From SYIM01 sp039800325 (GTDB lineage: Bacteria > Pseudomonadota > Gammaproteobacteria > Burkholderiales > Burkholderiaceae_E): a DNA stretch of 64,000 nt. The stretch is taken from NCBI GenBank assembly GCA_039800325.1, contig JBDLQY010000124.1:1-64000 (forward strand). Direction: 5' to 3'. Shown here one piece after another: positions 50,825 to 58,991 of this stretch (position 1 is the first letter of the stretch; each line of letters starts with the position of its first letter). Below the pieces are notes generated by a model, which saw nothing but the letters and a program-made list of their open reading frames with translations, was not told the DNA's origin and searched no databases. Position numbers and translations under genes: made by a program.

Positions 50825-51828
50825 TGATTCAAGACCGTGATGCTTACGCGACGATTACGGGGATCGGCTGGATTAGCCGGCAGGAAAGGCACGGTATCGG
50901 CGACACCCTCTAGTCGGGCGAACCGATTTGAAGTGATGCCGGACCCCTCCATGAGCTTACGGGTTGCGTCGGCACGCTCGGTGGATAGCGTCCAGTTATT
51001 TCGGCCACTGGCCGGCGAGAAGGCGACGCTGTCGGTGTGCCCGCGAATCGCAATCTTATTGGGCATGCCCTGAAGGCTTTTGGCGACCTCTGACAGCAGT
51101 TGCGACGCGCGAGGCTCTAGATCTGATGTGCCCAGCCTGAACATTGAAAAATCGGCCTTGTCGATGATTTCGATGCGTAAACCGTCGGGCTCACGGGTGA
51201 TCAGAACCTGATCTTTGATGTTTTCAAGCTGCTTGTTCTCGGAGATTTTCTCTTTGATTTCGTTCTGCAGTTTCTGGAAGTTTTCTTCGTCCTGGATTTT
51301 TTCCTTGCCGCGGGCTGGATCATTCTTGGGCGCGTCTTCTTGTGGCCCTTCGCGGTTTTGTTCTTCCTGGGTAGAGCCGTCGTCGGTACTGGGGCCACCC
51401 TTCGATTGCGGTGTCAAGCGCTCAAGGATGGAGGTTTGCTTGGCAGTGAACTGAAATCCGTCGGGATCAATGATGGAGCGTCCGCCCAGCAGACCGTCAG
51501 AACCCGCGAGTTCGCCGAACTTGATCTGGCTGTGAGAGGCGGGACGAAAATACTCTGCGATGCTTTTGCGCTGGCTTGAGTTGGTGGCGCCCAGAAGCCA
51601 CATCAGCAGGAAGAAGGCCATCATGGCCGTCATCATGTCGGCCAGCGCGATCTTCCAGGCGCCGCCATGCGCACCGCCATGACCTTCTTCGACGATGATC
51701 TTGCGGATAATGGGACGTTCGGCCGCAGGGGCCTCTGCCGCCGCCTCGCTGCCTTCCGCAGGTTTGGCGTCTTCGGCAGCGGCATTGGCTGCCGCTTCGT
51801 CCTCGGGTTTTTTGGAATCGTCAGCCAT
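50821..51828 (-). CDS. motB: Flagellar stator protein MotB
   Basis: A 335-residue stator protein. A 45-residue Ala/Glu-rich N-terminal extension precedes IIVEEGHGGAHGGAWKIALADMMTAMMAFFLLMWLLG, in which Asp64 is the expected ion-binding residue of the single membrane helix. A Lys/Glu/Gln-rich linker then leads to the OmpA-like peptidoglycan-binding domain (IAIRGHTDS, NWTLSTERADATRKLM, ADTVPFLPANPADPRNRRV). It anchors the stator to the wall. It starts 35 bases after motA and overlaps the LOG gene. Confidence 0.95.
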   Translation of the reverse strand: MADDSKKPEDEAAANAAAEDAKPAEGSEAAAEAPAAERPIIRKIIVEEGHGGAHGGAWKIALADMMTAMMAFFLLMWLLGATNSSQRKSIAEYFRPASHSQIKFGELAGSDGLLGGRSIIDPDGFQFTAKQTSILERLTPQSKGGPSTDDGSTQEEQNREGPQEDAPKNDPARGKEKIQDEENFQKLQNEIKEKISENKQLENIKDQVLITREPDGLRIEIIDKADFSMFRLGTSDLEPRASQLLSEVAKSLQGMPNKIAIRGHTDSVAFSPASGRNNWTLSTERADATRKLMEGSGITSNRFARLEGVADTVPFLPANPADPRNRRVSITVLNQ

Positions 51829-51862
51829 CAGCAGTTTCGCAGGAGGCGCTCAGCGGCCCTCG

Positions 51863-52726
51863 TCAGGCGCCTCGCAGTGCGTCAAAAACCTCGGAGAAAC
51901 TGGGCTGATTGTGATGGCTGATACAGGCCCGGGCTGACTCAATGACCACGGGCTGCGGTTGACCCTTCAGGTTGGAAACAATCATGTTCATGATGACGTG
52001 AAAAACCTGGCCCTCTTCGTCCAGAATCTGACCGAGGCGGTTTGCGAAGGGCTCGAACATGCCATAGGACAGAAACACGCCCAGCATGGTGCCGACCAGC
52101 GCTGCGCCGATGAGGGCGCCTAGCACCGCGGGCGGCTGATCGATGGCGCCCATGGTCTTCACCACACCTAGCACGCAGGCAACAATACCCAGAGCAGGCA
52201 TCGAGCCCGCCATGACGGTAAGGGCGGCTGGCGCCCGCATCGCCTCGTGGTGGTGGGTCTTGATGGCGGTTTTCATGATGTCTTCGACTGCGTCGGCATC
52301 GAGGTTACCCTGAGAAATGACCGCCAGCCGCAGCGGATCACAGATCAGCTGAACAACGGAATGATCTTTAGCCAGCTTGGGAAACTCGCCAAAAATAGGG
52401 CTGGAATCAGGGTTCTCAACGTGCGCCTCAAGCGCCACCACCCCTTCCTTCTTCATGACGGCCAAAAGCTTACCGACCAGCACGATGAGGTTGAGATAAT
52501 CTTCCTGCTTCCATTTGGGGCCCGAGATGCACTTGCCAATGCCACCCATCGCCGCTTTAAATACCGGAAAGCTGTTGCCAACTAGCGAGGCGCCAATGGC
52601 GGCACCCGCGATGATGACGAATTCAAACGGAGCCGCCTTGATGATGGGCGCCATCTTGCCGCCAGCAGCCACATAGCCGCCAAGCACCGCACCGAACACC
52701 ACCGCCAGGCCAATAAAGAAAAACAT
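51863..52726 (-). CDS. motA: Flagellar stator protein MotA
   Basis: A 287-residue proton/ion channel subunit with four hydrophobic segments. FVIIAGAAIGASLVGN, the cytoplasmic loop with KEGVVALEAHVENPDSSPIF, and PALGIVACVLGVVKTMGAIDQPPAVLGALIGAALVGTMLGVFLSYG are the MotA signatures. No flagellin, basal-body or chemotaxis gene is in the window, so the stator genes stand alone here. It follows the small membrane protein gene by 10 bases. Confidence 0.95.
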   Translation of the reverse strand: MFFFIGLAVVFGAVLGGYVAAGGKMAPIIKAAPFEFVIIAGAAIGASLVGNSFPVFKAAMGGIGKCISGPKWKQEDYLNLIVLVGKLLAVMKKEGVVALEAHVENPDSSPIFGEFPKLAKDHSVVQLICDPLRLAVISQGNLDADAVEDIMKTAIKTHHHEAMRAPAALTVMAGSMPALGIVACVLGVVKTMGAIDQPPAVLGALIGAALVGTMLGVFLSYGMFEPFANRLGQILDEEGQVFHVIMNMIVSNLKGQPQPVVIESARACISHHNQPSFSEVFDALRGA

Positions 52727-52735
52727 AACGACCCC

Positions 52736-52963
52736 TCAAGACGGAAATAGACACCACACCCCGATGCACCAGCCAAACAGAAGCTGGAACACCAGATCAA
52801 GCAGGTTGCCAAGAATGACGACCGGCAGGCCAAGGTAGGCAACGCAAAGGAACAGACCCACCAGCGTCAGCCGGGGCTTGGGAATGTCATAACCCAGAAC
52901 GACGTGCCGCCCCGATTTTTCTGACCTGGCCAAACTCAGCTGTGGTAGAGGGGGTATCGGCAT
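52736..52963 (-). CDS. Small membrane protein upstream of motA
   Basis: A 75-residue protein with two or more hydrophobic segments (LTLVGLFLCVAYLGLPVVILGNLLDLVFQLLFGWCIGVWCLF). The start ATG 52963 follows a plausible start region; a longer form would begin with unconserved residues. Its stop is 10 bases from the motA ATG on the same strand, which argues that it is a real gene coupled with motAB. I do not recognise a family. Confidence 0.65.
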   Translation of the reverse strand: MPIPPLPQLSLARSEKSGRHVVLGYDIPKPRLTLVGLFLCVAYLGLPVVILGNLLDLVFQLLFGWCIGVWCLFPS

Positions 52964-53055
52964 GGACCGTGCAATCTTGACCCGGTGGGCGCTTCTTGGG
53001 TCGGGGCAGGGCGCGCCTGGACCCATCAGGATCCTATCGACCCTATTATATCGGC

Positions 53056-53979
53056 ATGGACCTCATTTGGGACTCGGTTCCTTCCGGACTTTGGCAACAG
53101 CTGCATGCAGATCAGCGTGGCGCGATGCAGCAGTCCTGGCTTTATGGCGAGGCTTTGCGCGCCCTGAGCGTGCCAGTTCATCGCGTTATGGCCTTCGAAA
53201 ATGGCCGGGCGGTTGCTGCAGCTCAGTTTATGGTGCGGCGAATCGCTGCTTATCTTTCATTGGCCTCCTGCGCGCGCGGACCCGTGTTTTCCCCCGGTCT
53301 GGACGCGGACAAACGCCTGCTTTTTTACCGACAGGTTAAGGCCAGTATTCCGACCCGGGCGTTGCGGGTTACGCTGTTTGCTCCTGACTCGCCATTGCAG
53401 TCGGTGCAGCAGGAGCTCGCTGGCTTCAAGCGCGTGATGACGGGTTACTCAACCGTCATGATCGATCTGGCACAACCTGCTGAAACCCTGCGGTCCGCTA
53501 TGGAGGGCAAGTGGCGCAATCGTTTGGTGCGCGCCGAGGCCGAGGGGTCGCTGAAGGTGTTCGTCAATGCCAGTCCGCCCCAGGTACGCTGGTTACTTGC
53601 GCGCGAGGGTGAGCAACGTGCCACGCGTAATTTTCGCGGATTGCCCACTGAATTTGTGCAGGCCTGGATGGATGCCGCGCAGTCGCCAGCCAAGGCTTAT
53701 GCCATCAGCCGTGCCGAGGTTGCGGGCGAGATCGTAGCCGCGATGCTGTTCCTCATCCATGGCAGCGTAGCGACCTATCACATCGGCTGGGCTGACGATA
53801 CCGGACGTAAACTCAATGCGCATAACCTGCTGTTGTGGCGGGCGATGCAGTATCTGGCCGAACGGGGGGTGGTCGGGTTAGACCTGGGGGGCGTCAACAC
53901 GCATGCGCTTCCCGGCATTTCGCGCTTTAAGCTGGGAACTGGCGGCGCAGTTGTCACGCTGGCCGGAACGTATTACTGA
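53056..53979 (+). CDS. FemAB/GNAT-like acyltransferase (peptidoglycan-type)
   Basis: A 307-residue protein with two GNAT-like halves. LWQQLHADQRGAMQQSWLYGEALRAL, EGKWRNRLVRAEAEG, RATRNFRGLPTEFVQAWMDA and GLDLGGVNTHALPGISRFKLGTGG fit the FemAB/BioF2-like acetyltransferase fold. Members join aminoacyl or acyl groups to lipid II or other amines. The precise acceptor is unknown. ATG 53056 is preceded by TATTATATCGGC, an AT-rich patch that may carry the promoter; it is divergent from the small membrane protein gene. Confidence 0.75.
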   Translation: MDLIWDSVPSGLWQQLHADQRGAMQQSWLYGEALRALSVPVHRVMAFENGRAVAAAQFMVRRIAAYLSLASCARGPVFSPGLDADKRLLFYRQVKASIPTRALRVTLFAPDSPLQSVQQELAGFKRVMTGYSTVMIDLAQPAETLRSAMEGKWRNRLVRAEAEGSLKVFVNASPPQVRWLLAREGEQRATRNFRGLPTEFVQAWMDAAQSPAKAYAISRAEVAGEIVAAMLFLIHGSVATYHIGWADDTGRKLNAHNLLLWRAMQYLAERGVVGLDLGGVNTHALPGISRFKLGTGGAVVTLAGTYY

Positions 53980-53994
53980 AAGTACCTTTGCGGC

Positions 53995-54029
53995 ACTGAG
54001 TTGCGGACTCAGTTGCGGACTCAGTTGCG
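53995..54029. repeat. 12-base tandem repeat across a stop codon
   Basis: TTGCGGACTCAG is repeated exactly at 54001-54012 and 54013-54024, with a partial copy on each side (ACTGAG before, TTGCG after). It includes the stop codon of the minus-strand gene at 54021 and duplicates it in frame at 54009-54011. CTGAG-TTGCGGA-CTCAG can also fold as a small hairpin between the two convergent genes. Confidence 0.7.
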
Positions 54030-54563
54030 CAAAATATCGCCGCACACTGAGCTTAAAACCACCGAGAACAAGGTGTTGGGCTGCACGGTACGCCAGTAAC
54101 CCCATTCCTCGACCAGAAAGCGCCGCGTACCACCCAGCATATTCTGGCTGAAGCTGCTGACCTGGCCGATGCGGTGCATGCGAATAGAGCAGTCGTATTC
54201 GTTGATATAGCGACGTGACAGCACGCCATCCGGGTCGGACGCCTTCAGATCCTGTAATTCGACAACGCGACGGATATTGCCATCGCGCCGCAGGCTTTGC
54301 ATATCAACGTAAAGCACGGTGCCGCCGGTCTCGCCGACCTTGGTCCAGGGCGACTGCGTTTGCGCGGGTTGCTGTGGTGCCTGTGCCGAAGCTGCCAGTG
54401 GAACCAGCAGACTTATGAGAACAAGCGCGGCCATCGAGCGGTGACTCAGCCGGCTTTGCCAAGGCGAGTTGCCTGATGCGAAGGCAAACGGCTGCGCTTG
54501 CCAATTGGGTGCTGCTTGAAGCCTTGGCTGACTCAAGTCGTTTATCGCGGCCTGCTTTCTCAT
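54021..54563 (-). CDS. Small exported protein, surface-adhesin-E-like
   Basis: Up to 180 residues from ATG 54563. A hydrophobic segment (MAALVLISLLVPLAASAQA) that resembles a signal peptide begins at a second ATG (54434), giving a 137-residue precursor; the basic residues just before it suggest the longer form. The mature part has KVGETGGTVLYVDMQSLRRDGNIRRVVELQDLK and EWGYWRTVQPNTLFSVVLSSVCGDILRN, a pattern shared with the small surface-adhesin E/CNP1-like group. Function unknown; location likely periplasmic. Confidence 0.7.
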   Translation of the reverse strand: MRKQAAINDLSQPRLQAAPNWQAQPFAFASGNSPWQSRLSHRSMAALVLISLLVPLAASAQAPQQPAQTQSPWTKVGETGGTVLYVDMQSLRRDGNIRRVVELQDLKASDPDGVLSRRYINEYDCSIRMHRIGQVSSFSQNMLGGTRRFLVEEWGYWRTVQPNTLFSVVLSSVCGDILRN

Positions 54564-54580
54564 GGGTGTGGGTGTCGCTC

Positions 54581-55528
54581 TCAGGTGCGAGATACTGACA
54601 CACGAAGCCGGGTCATGAAGCGATCGAGCTGATCTTTACCGATGCCCACCGGTGTGCGCAGCAGGTAGAAACGAGCACCGGGTGAGCAGGGTGGCATGGG
54701 CAGGGCGCCTTCGAAGACCTGATAGGCCAGGCTTTCGGGCAGCAGCGCCATGGGATCGATGGACACATTGGCGACGGTGGCTTCGGCAGCGCCCCGCGAT
54801 GGCAGGTGATTTGAGATGTTCCAGATGGTGCGATTCTGAAAGGCGGATTCTCGCAGCGGCACGCTCACAACGACGAGTTTGCCACCCGCGGTTCTGTGCA
54901 CGAAATGAATCACCATGGCCACCGGCTTACCGTCGATCTGACCGGATTCAGGGCGGTGAAAATGAATGCTGACAAGATCAAAGATTTCGGGCCCTACTTT
55001 CAAAGTTGAACCTGAGCCCGCTGCAATCTGAATCGACTGACCGTTATTAAGCACGCGCAGCACCACGGGCCGGTAGCGCATTTCAAGCGGATGACGCATG
55101 GCCTCCGGTGGCGTGGTGCTGCTATCGGTGGCTACTGAAGGCGGGCAGGCGAGCGATAGGCCACCGGTGGGGGAGGTTCCCGTGGCGGGTAGGCCAGCAC
55201 GGTCTGCTGGCGTGCCACCGCCTGCCCCTGATCCGCTGTCCGTGGCTGATCCGCCTCCAGCGGCTCTGCTGGCCGCCTGCCGCGCCAGATCAGCCTTCTC
55301 GAGTTCAGCGACCCGGTTGGCCGCCTCGCGCAAAGCCTCCTCGAGGCCCTGGATCTCGGTTTGCAGTTCTTTGATCTTGCCCTGCTGATCTTTGATGACC
55401 TTGACCGCCTCAGTGACCTGGCGACCCAGCTCGCCCCCTTGCTGAGACTTGACGAATGCCAAGGTGCCCAGCCCCGCCAAGAGCGCGAGGACAAGAAAAA
55501 TACCCACCAGACTTAATATTTTCTTCAT
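54581..55528 (-). CDS. Membrane-anchored alpha-carbonic-anhydrase-like protein with coiled coil
   Basis: A 315-residue protein with an N-terminal anchor (residues 5-26), a coiled-coil stretch (about 35-90, Gln/Glu/Lys/Leu), a Gly/Ser/Thr/Pro-rich linker and a C-terminal domain (about 150-315) that matches the alpha-carbonic anhydrase fold. IHFHRPE (His189, His191) and VIHFVHR (His208) keep the three zinc ligands, and ALPMPPCSPGA aligns with the SLTTPPC segment. The Glu-Thr gate is lost: the Glu of PSEH is Ser195, the Thr of TTPPC is Met278, and Glu117 becomes Val206. Carbon dioxide hydration is therefore doubtful. Confidence 0.8.
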   Translation of the reverse strand: MKKILSLVGIFLVLALLAGLGTLAFVKSQQGGELGRQVTEAVKVIKDQQGKIKELQTEIQGLEEALREAANRVAELEKADLARQAASRAAGGGSATDSGSGAGGGTPADRAGLPATGTSPTGGLSLACPPSVATDSSTTPPEAMRHPLEMRYRPVVLRVLNNGQSIQIAAGSGSTLKVGPEIFDLVSIHFHRPESGQIDGKPVAMVIHFVHRTAGGKLVVVSVPLRESAFQNRTIWNISNHLPSRGAAEATVANVSIDPMALLPESLAYQVFEGALPMPPCSPGARFYLLRTPVGIGKDQLDRFMTRLRVSVSRT

Positions 55529-55666
55529 GGTGTCGATTCATCGGCTTGATGAGGAGTTTCCGAAATAGGCCCCTCGGATCGGCAATCAGACTTGGCGCGA
55601 CGCATGCAGGCTGCAGACACGCCTGCTAGTATGATCGTCACCGGACGGCTCAGCTTGAATTCACCC

Positions 55667-56170
55667 ATGAAAAATCTGCTTGGTGGCATCGTAATCGGCA
55701 TGGTGGCCATGGCGCTTGTTCTTGGCCTAGGCTATGTGTTCTTCGACAATAGCGGCAGCGACCTGCCCAATATCCCGCAGGAGACTGGTCAGCAGCGGCG
55801 GGGTACGGGTGTCATGGACTTCATTTGCGAGCTACAGCTTGATCTCGATGGTCAACAGGCGCTTGGCATCAACGCCAACGAGCCGCGGCGCATGTCCATC
55901 GTGCAAATCGATTTCGACAAAAAATCGGGCTGGTATCAGGGCACCATTGCCATCTCAGAGGGACGCGCTGGCACCTTGACGGTGAAAGGGCCCAAGCTCA
56001 TCGTTACGCGGCCGGCTATGTTCCAGCGCTTTGGTACCACCATCAAACAAGAAGAGTTCTCGGTCGACCGTTCGACCGGTGCTTTTGTACAGTCGCTCAC
56101 TATTCAGGATGGCCGCGTCATCAGCCTTATTCGCGGTACCTGCGCACGGGTTGAAAAGCCGCCGTTCTGA
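55667..56170 (+). CDS. Anchored protein of unknown function
   Basis: A 167-residue protein with one N-terminal transmembrane segment (LLGGIVIGMVAMALVLGLGYVF) and a mature domain of beta-rich character (FICELQLDLDGQQALGINANEPR, GWYQGTIAISEGRAGTLTVKGPKLIV, QSLTIQDGRVISLIRGTCARV). Two Cys residues (in FICEL and GTCAR) may form a disulfide. ATG 55667 gives the shortest sensible form; upstream in-frame starts add unconserved residues. It is divergent from the carbonic-anhydrase-like gene across 138 bases. I do not recognise a family. Confidence 0.7.
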   Translation: MKNLLGGIVIGMVAMALVLGLGYVFFDNSGSDLPNIPQETGQQRRGTGVMDFICELQLDLDGQQALGINANEPRRMSIVQIDFDKKSGWYQGTIAISEGRAGTLTVKGPKLIVTRPAMFQRFGTTIKQEEFSVDRSTGAFVQSLTIQDGRVISLIRGTCARVEKPPF

Positions 56171-56199
56171 TCTAAAGCCCGCCTGTGGCTGGCTCTAAC

Positions 56200-56955
56200 T
56201 CAAGAGCGCCCGCCATCCACCGACAAGATTTGCCCTGAAATCCACCCCGCCTGTTCGCTGGCCAGAAACACAGCGGCATTGGCGATGTCGCTGGGCTCGC
56301 CGAGCCTGCGCAGATGAATACCCGCTACCAGTTGCCGCTGGCCCTCGGCGCCGTAAGCCTGCCATTGGCGCTCGGTAGAGGGGTTTGAGCGGACAAACCC
56401 AGGGGCGATCGCATTGCTGGTGATGCCGTGGGGCCCGAGGTCTTGCGACAACTGCTTTGTAAGACCTACTAGGGCGTGCTTGGCCGCGGTGTAGCCCTGA
56501 ATTCCTGTAAGGCTGGGCCGCAGGCCGGCCCCGGAGGCAATATTAACGATGCGACCAAACCGTCTTGCTCGCATGGGCACGCTGGCCGCCTGTGCCAGAA
56601 AGAAGGCGCCATCGACGTTAGCTCTGAACAGAACCCGCCATTGCTCATCCGATACCGTCTCCATGGGCTGCCCGACCTGCCCGCATACGCCGCCCGCTGA
56701 GTTGACCAGAATATCGAGGCGCTTTGATTGCGAGACCACGTCCGCGACCGCCGCATGCGCAGCCGCCTGGTCACTGACGTCAAACACGTGGGCAGTCAAG
56801 CCGCGCGCGTCGGCGAACTGTCGTAACCCGGTGCCATCGAGATCCGCCACATGCACTTTCGCGCCCGATTGGGCAAGCGCCAGAGCGATTGCCTGGCCGA
56901 TACCCTGCGCGGCGCCCGTGACGAGGGCGATACGGCCGCTCAAGTCAATGTTCAT
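56200..56955 (-). CDS. SDR-family oxidoreductase
   Basis: A 251-residue classical short-chain dehydrogenase. The cofactor motif is VTGAAQGIGQAIALAL, followed by NSAGGVCG, the catalytic YTAAKHALVGLTK and NAIAPGFVRSNPS. The Asp at the end of strand two (HVADLDG) favours NAD+. FabG-like architecture does not define a substrate. It stands downstream of the ketopantoate-reductase-like gene with 11 bases between and probably belongs to the accessory operon on the minus strand. Confidence 0.9.
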   Translation of the reverse strand: MNIDLSGRIALVTGAAQGIGQAIALALAQSGAKVHVADLDGTGLRQFADARGLTAHVFDVSDQAAAHAAVADVVSQSKRLDILVNSAGGVCGQVGQPMETVSDEQWRVLFRANVDGAFFLAQAASVPMRARRFGRIVNIASGAGLRPSLTGIQGYTAAKHALVGLTKQLSQDLGPHGITSNAIAPGFVRSNPSTERQWQAYGAEGQRQLVAGIHLRRLGEPSDIANAAVFLASEQAGWISGQILSVDGGRS

Positions 56956-56966
56956 TGTCTCGGCCC

Positions 56967-58001
56967 TCAGCGTGTATCGCAGACTTCTAGTAATGCCTCA
57001 AATGTGGTCTCGGACATCGGTCGACGCCCCGCTTCGATGTCGTGAATCAAATCGACCAGGCGCGAGATCGCTGGCGTGGCGATACCGATTTGATCCCCCA
57101 GCCTGGCGATAGTGCCAATCTGTGGATCGACCTCAGTACGGCGCTTACGTACGGCCAGATCGCGATAGATTCCAGAATGAGTTTTGGCCGTATGACGGTT
57201 GAACTCCGCTAAGGCCGCGATACTGTCGCGTGATGCCTGCAGGGTCGCGTCTGGTGCGAAGGCTGCGGGGTCGAAGCCATTAAAGCCGATGGGCTTTACC
57301 GCGCGCGCAGCAGCCACTTTCATGACCTCACGGCCGAGTTGATTGAAAGCCGCGAAGCGGCGCGGGTTGGCAAAGTTGGCCGACATCGAGTCAGCAGTAA
57401 GCGCAGTGGCAAACAGCATGGCGCCGTACGCAAGTTTGCCCCAGAGATAGCCCCAGATGTTGTCTGTCAGGACCGCCTGAGGTTCGAACAGGGTGAGCAG
57501 CTGATGCATCTGGCGGGTCCGGTCTCGTACCGATGCATCGATTTCGCCAACGACCACCGCGCCTCGATTGCCGAACAGGATACGGCCAGGGCCGAGCCAG
57601 TCGGCGCCAAAATTGACGAAGCATCCCATGGTGCGTTCATCGCCCACTCGTTGTGCGATAGCGATTTCATTCAGACCGTTCTGCGCCGACAACACGAAGC
57701 CGTCATCGGCCAGATGGGGTACGAGAGCATCAAGCGCAGCCTCGGTGGCCTGTGCCTTGACGGCCAGCACAATACATTTGAAGCGACCGTGAACCTGTGA
57801 TGGGGTCAGTGCGGCGATACGTTGGGTGAAGTTCTCGACTGGCCCCTCAATGGCCAGCCCCTGCGTTGCGCAGGCGCGGCAGTGTTCATCGACGACATCA
57901 ACCATGAGTACCCGCTGACCGGCACGCGCCCAGTACGCGCCCAGTGTGCCGCCAATGGCGCCCGCCCCCCAGATCAGAATGGGCTCGTCGGAGGGGGTCA
58001 T
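56967..58001 (-). CDS. Ketopantoate reductase-like protein (ApbA/PanE family)
   Basis: A 344-residue protein of the 2-dehydropantoate reductase family. The Rossmann motif is ILIWGAGAIGGTLGAYWARAG, followed by VLAVKAQATEAALDAL, FVLSAQNGLNE, and the C-terminal domain has KLAYGAMLFATALTADSMS. The family includes enzymes other than PanE, and here it lies among peptide-type transport genes, so a substrate other than ketopantoate is possible. The gene overlaps the isoaspartyl peptidase gene by 4 bases. Confidence 0.87.
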   Translation of the reverse strand: MTPSDEPILIWGAGAIGGTLGAYWARAGQRVLMVDVVDEHCRACATQGLAIEGPVENFTQRIAALTPSQVHGRFKCIVLAVKAQATEAALDALVPHLADDGFVLSAQNGLNEIAIAQRVGDERTMGCFVNFGADWLGPGRILFGNRGAVVVGEIDASVRDRTRQMHQLLTLFEPQAVLTDNIWGYLWGKLAYGAMLFATALTADSMSANFANPRRFAAFNQLGREVMKVAAARAVKPIGFNGFDPAAFAPDATLQASRDSIAALAEFNRHTAKTHSGIYRDLAVRKRRTEVDPQIGTIARLGDQIGIATPAISRLVDLIHDIEAGRRPMSETTFEALLEVCDTR

Positions 58002-58957
58002 GAGATCTGGCGATGTGTCATGGTGTGCACGTCCGCGTGGGTTGCGACACAGACGACGCCGTCGGAGTGAATCCAGCCTCTAGCCATGCCCTGAGTGTTA
58101 TACGGAGCGAGCACGTGTCCGGATGCGTCGACCGCAACCATGCCAGCTCCGATACGGTGCGATGCCAACACATCGTGCACTAATTCCTGGGTGGCCTGCC
58201 GCAACGACTGACCTGCATACATCATGCGGGCGGCTACATCGTAGGCGGCGACGCGGCGTATGAATATCTCGCCTTGTCCGGTGCACGACACTGCGCAGAC
58301 GCCGTTGCGAGCGTAGGTGCCTGCGCCAATAATCGGTGAGTCACCAATCCGACCCACGGGCTTGTTGTTGAAGCCGCCAGTGGACGTCGCGGCAGCCAAA
58401 TGCCCTCGGGCGTCGAGCGCTACCGCACCGACCGTGCCGTGCCGCTCTGCTTCAGTGGCATTGGCCAGCGTGCCGCGCTGGCCTCTGGCTTTCAGCGAGG
58501 CGAGAGCTTTGACACGCTGCTCAGTCGTGAAATAGGCGTTGTCGACCATGCTGAGACCCGCTCTTTGTGCGAACTGGTCCGCGGCATCTCCGGCCAGCAG
58601 TACGCAATCGGACTGCATGACCGCCCGAGCAGCGAGGATGGGATTACGAATTCTCCTAACGCCGCATACCGCACCGGCTGCAAGCTGGCTACCCTCCATG
58701 ATGGACGCGTCGAGCTCATGGTCGCCCCGCTCGGTCAGCGCCGCGCCATGGCCCGCATTGAAGTAGGGGCTGTCTTCCAGCACAAGCACACTGGCTGCCA
58801 CAGCATCCAGCGCCGCCCCGCCACTGCGCAGTACCCGCCAGCCTGCGAGCAGTGAGTCCGCGAGGTGCTCGCGCATCTCTTGCCATTGCGCGCCCGTAAG
58901 CAGCTCTGGCGCGAGCGTACCGCAGCCACCGTGGATGCCGATTGCGATGTCTGACAT
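57998..58957 (-). CDS. Isoaspartyl peptidase / plant-type L-asparaginase
   Basis: A 319-residue N-terminal nucleophile hydrolase. IAIGIHGGCGTLAPELLT is the N-terminus, FNAGHGAALTERGDHELDASIMEG is a family motif, and HGTVGAVALDARGHLAAATSTGG carries the catalytic Thr175, at which the precursor should cleave itself into alpha and beta subunits. GRIGDSPIIGAGTYA is the substrate loop. It hydrolyses isoaspartyl dipeptides or asparagine. ATG 58957 starts a normal N-terminus, 34 bases downstream of the solute-binding protein gene. Confidence 0.93.
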   Translation of the reverse strand: MSDIAIGIHGGCGTLAPELLTGAQWQEMREHLADSLLAGWRVLRSGGAALDAVAASVLVLEDSPYFNAGHGAALTERGDHELDASIMEGSQLAAGAVCGVRRIRNPILAARAVMQSDCVLLAGDAADQFAQRAGLSMVDNAYFTTEQRVKALASLKARGQRGTLANATEAERHGTVGAVALDARGHLAAATSTGGFNNKPVGRIGDSPIIGAGTYARNGVCAVSCTGQGEIFIRRVAAYDVAARMMYAGQSLRQATQELVHDVLASHRIGAGMVAVDASGHVLAPYNTQGMARGWIHSDGVVCVATHADVHTMTHRQIS

Positions 58958-58991
58958 GGTGTTGATTAAATCGATGCTCGGATAAGGAGGG

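Noticed and set aside
53995..54029. Short tandem units as a possible CRISPR array
   Set aside because: Units are 12 bases, adjacent without spacers, and no cas gene is present.
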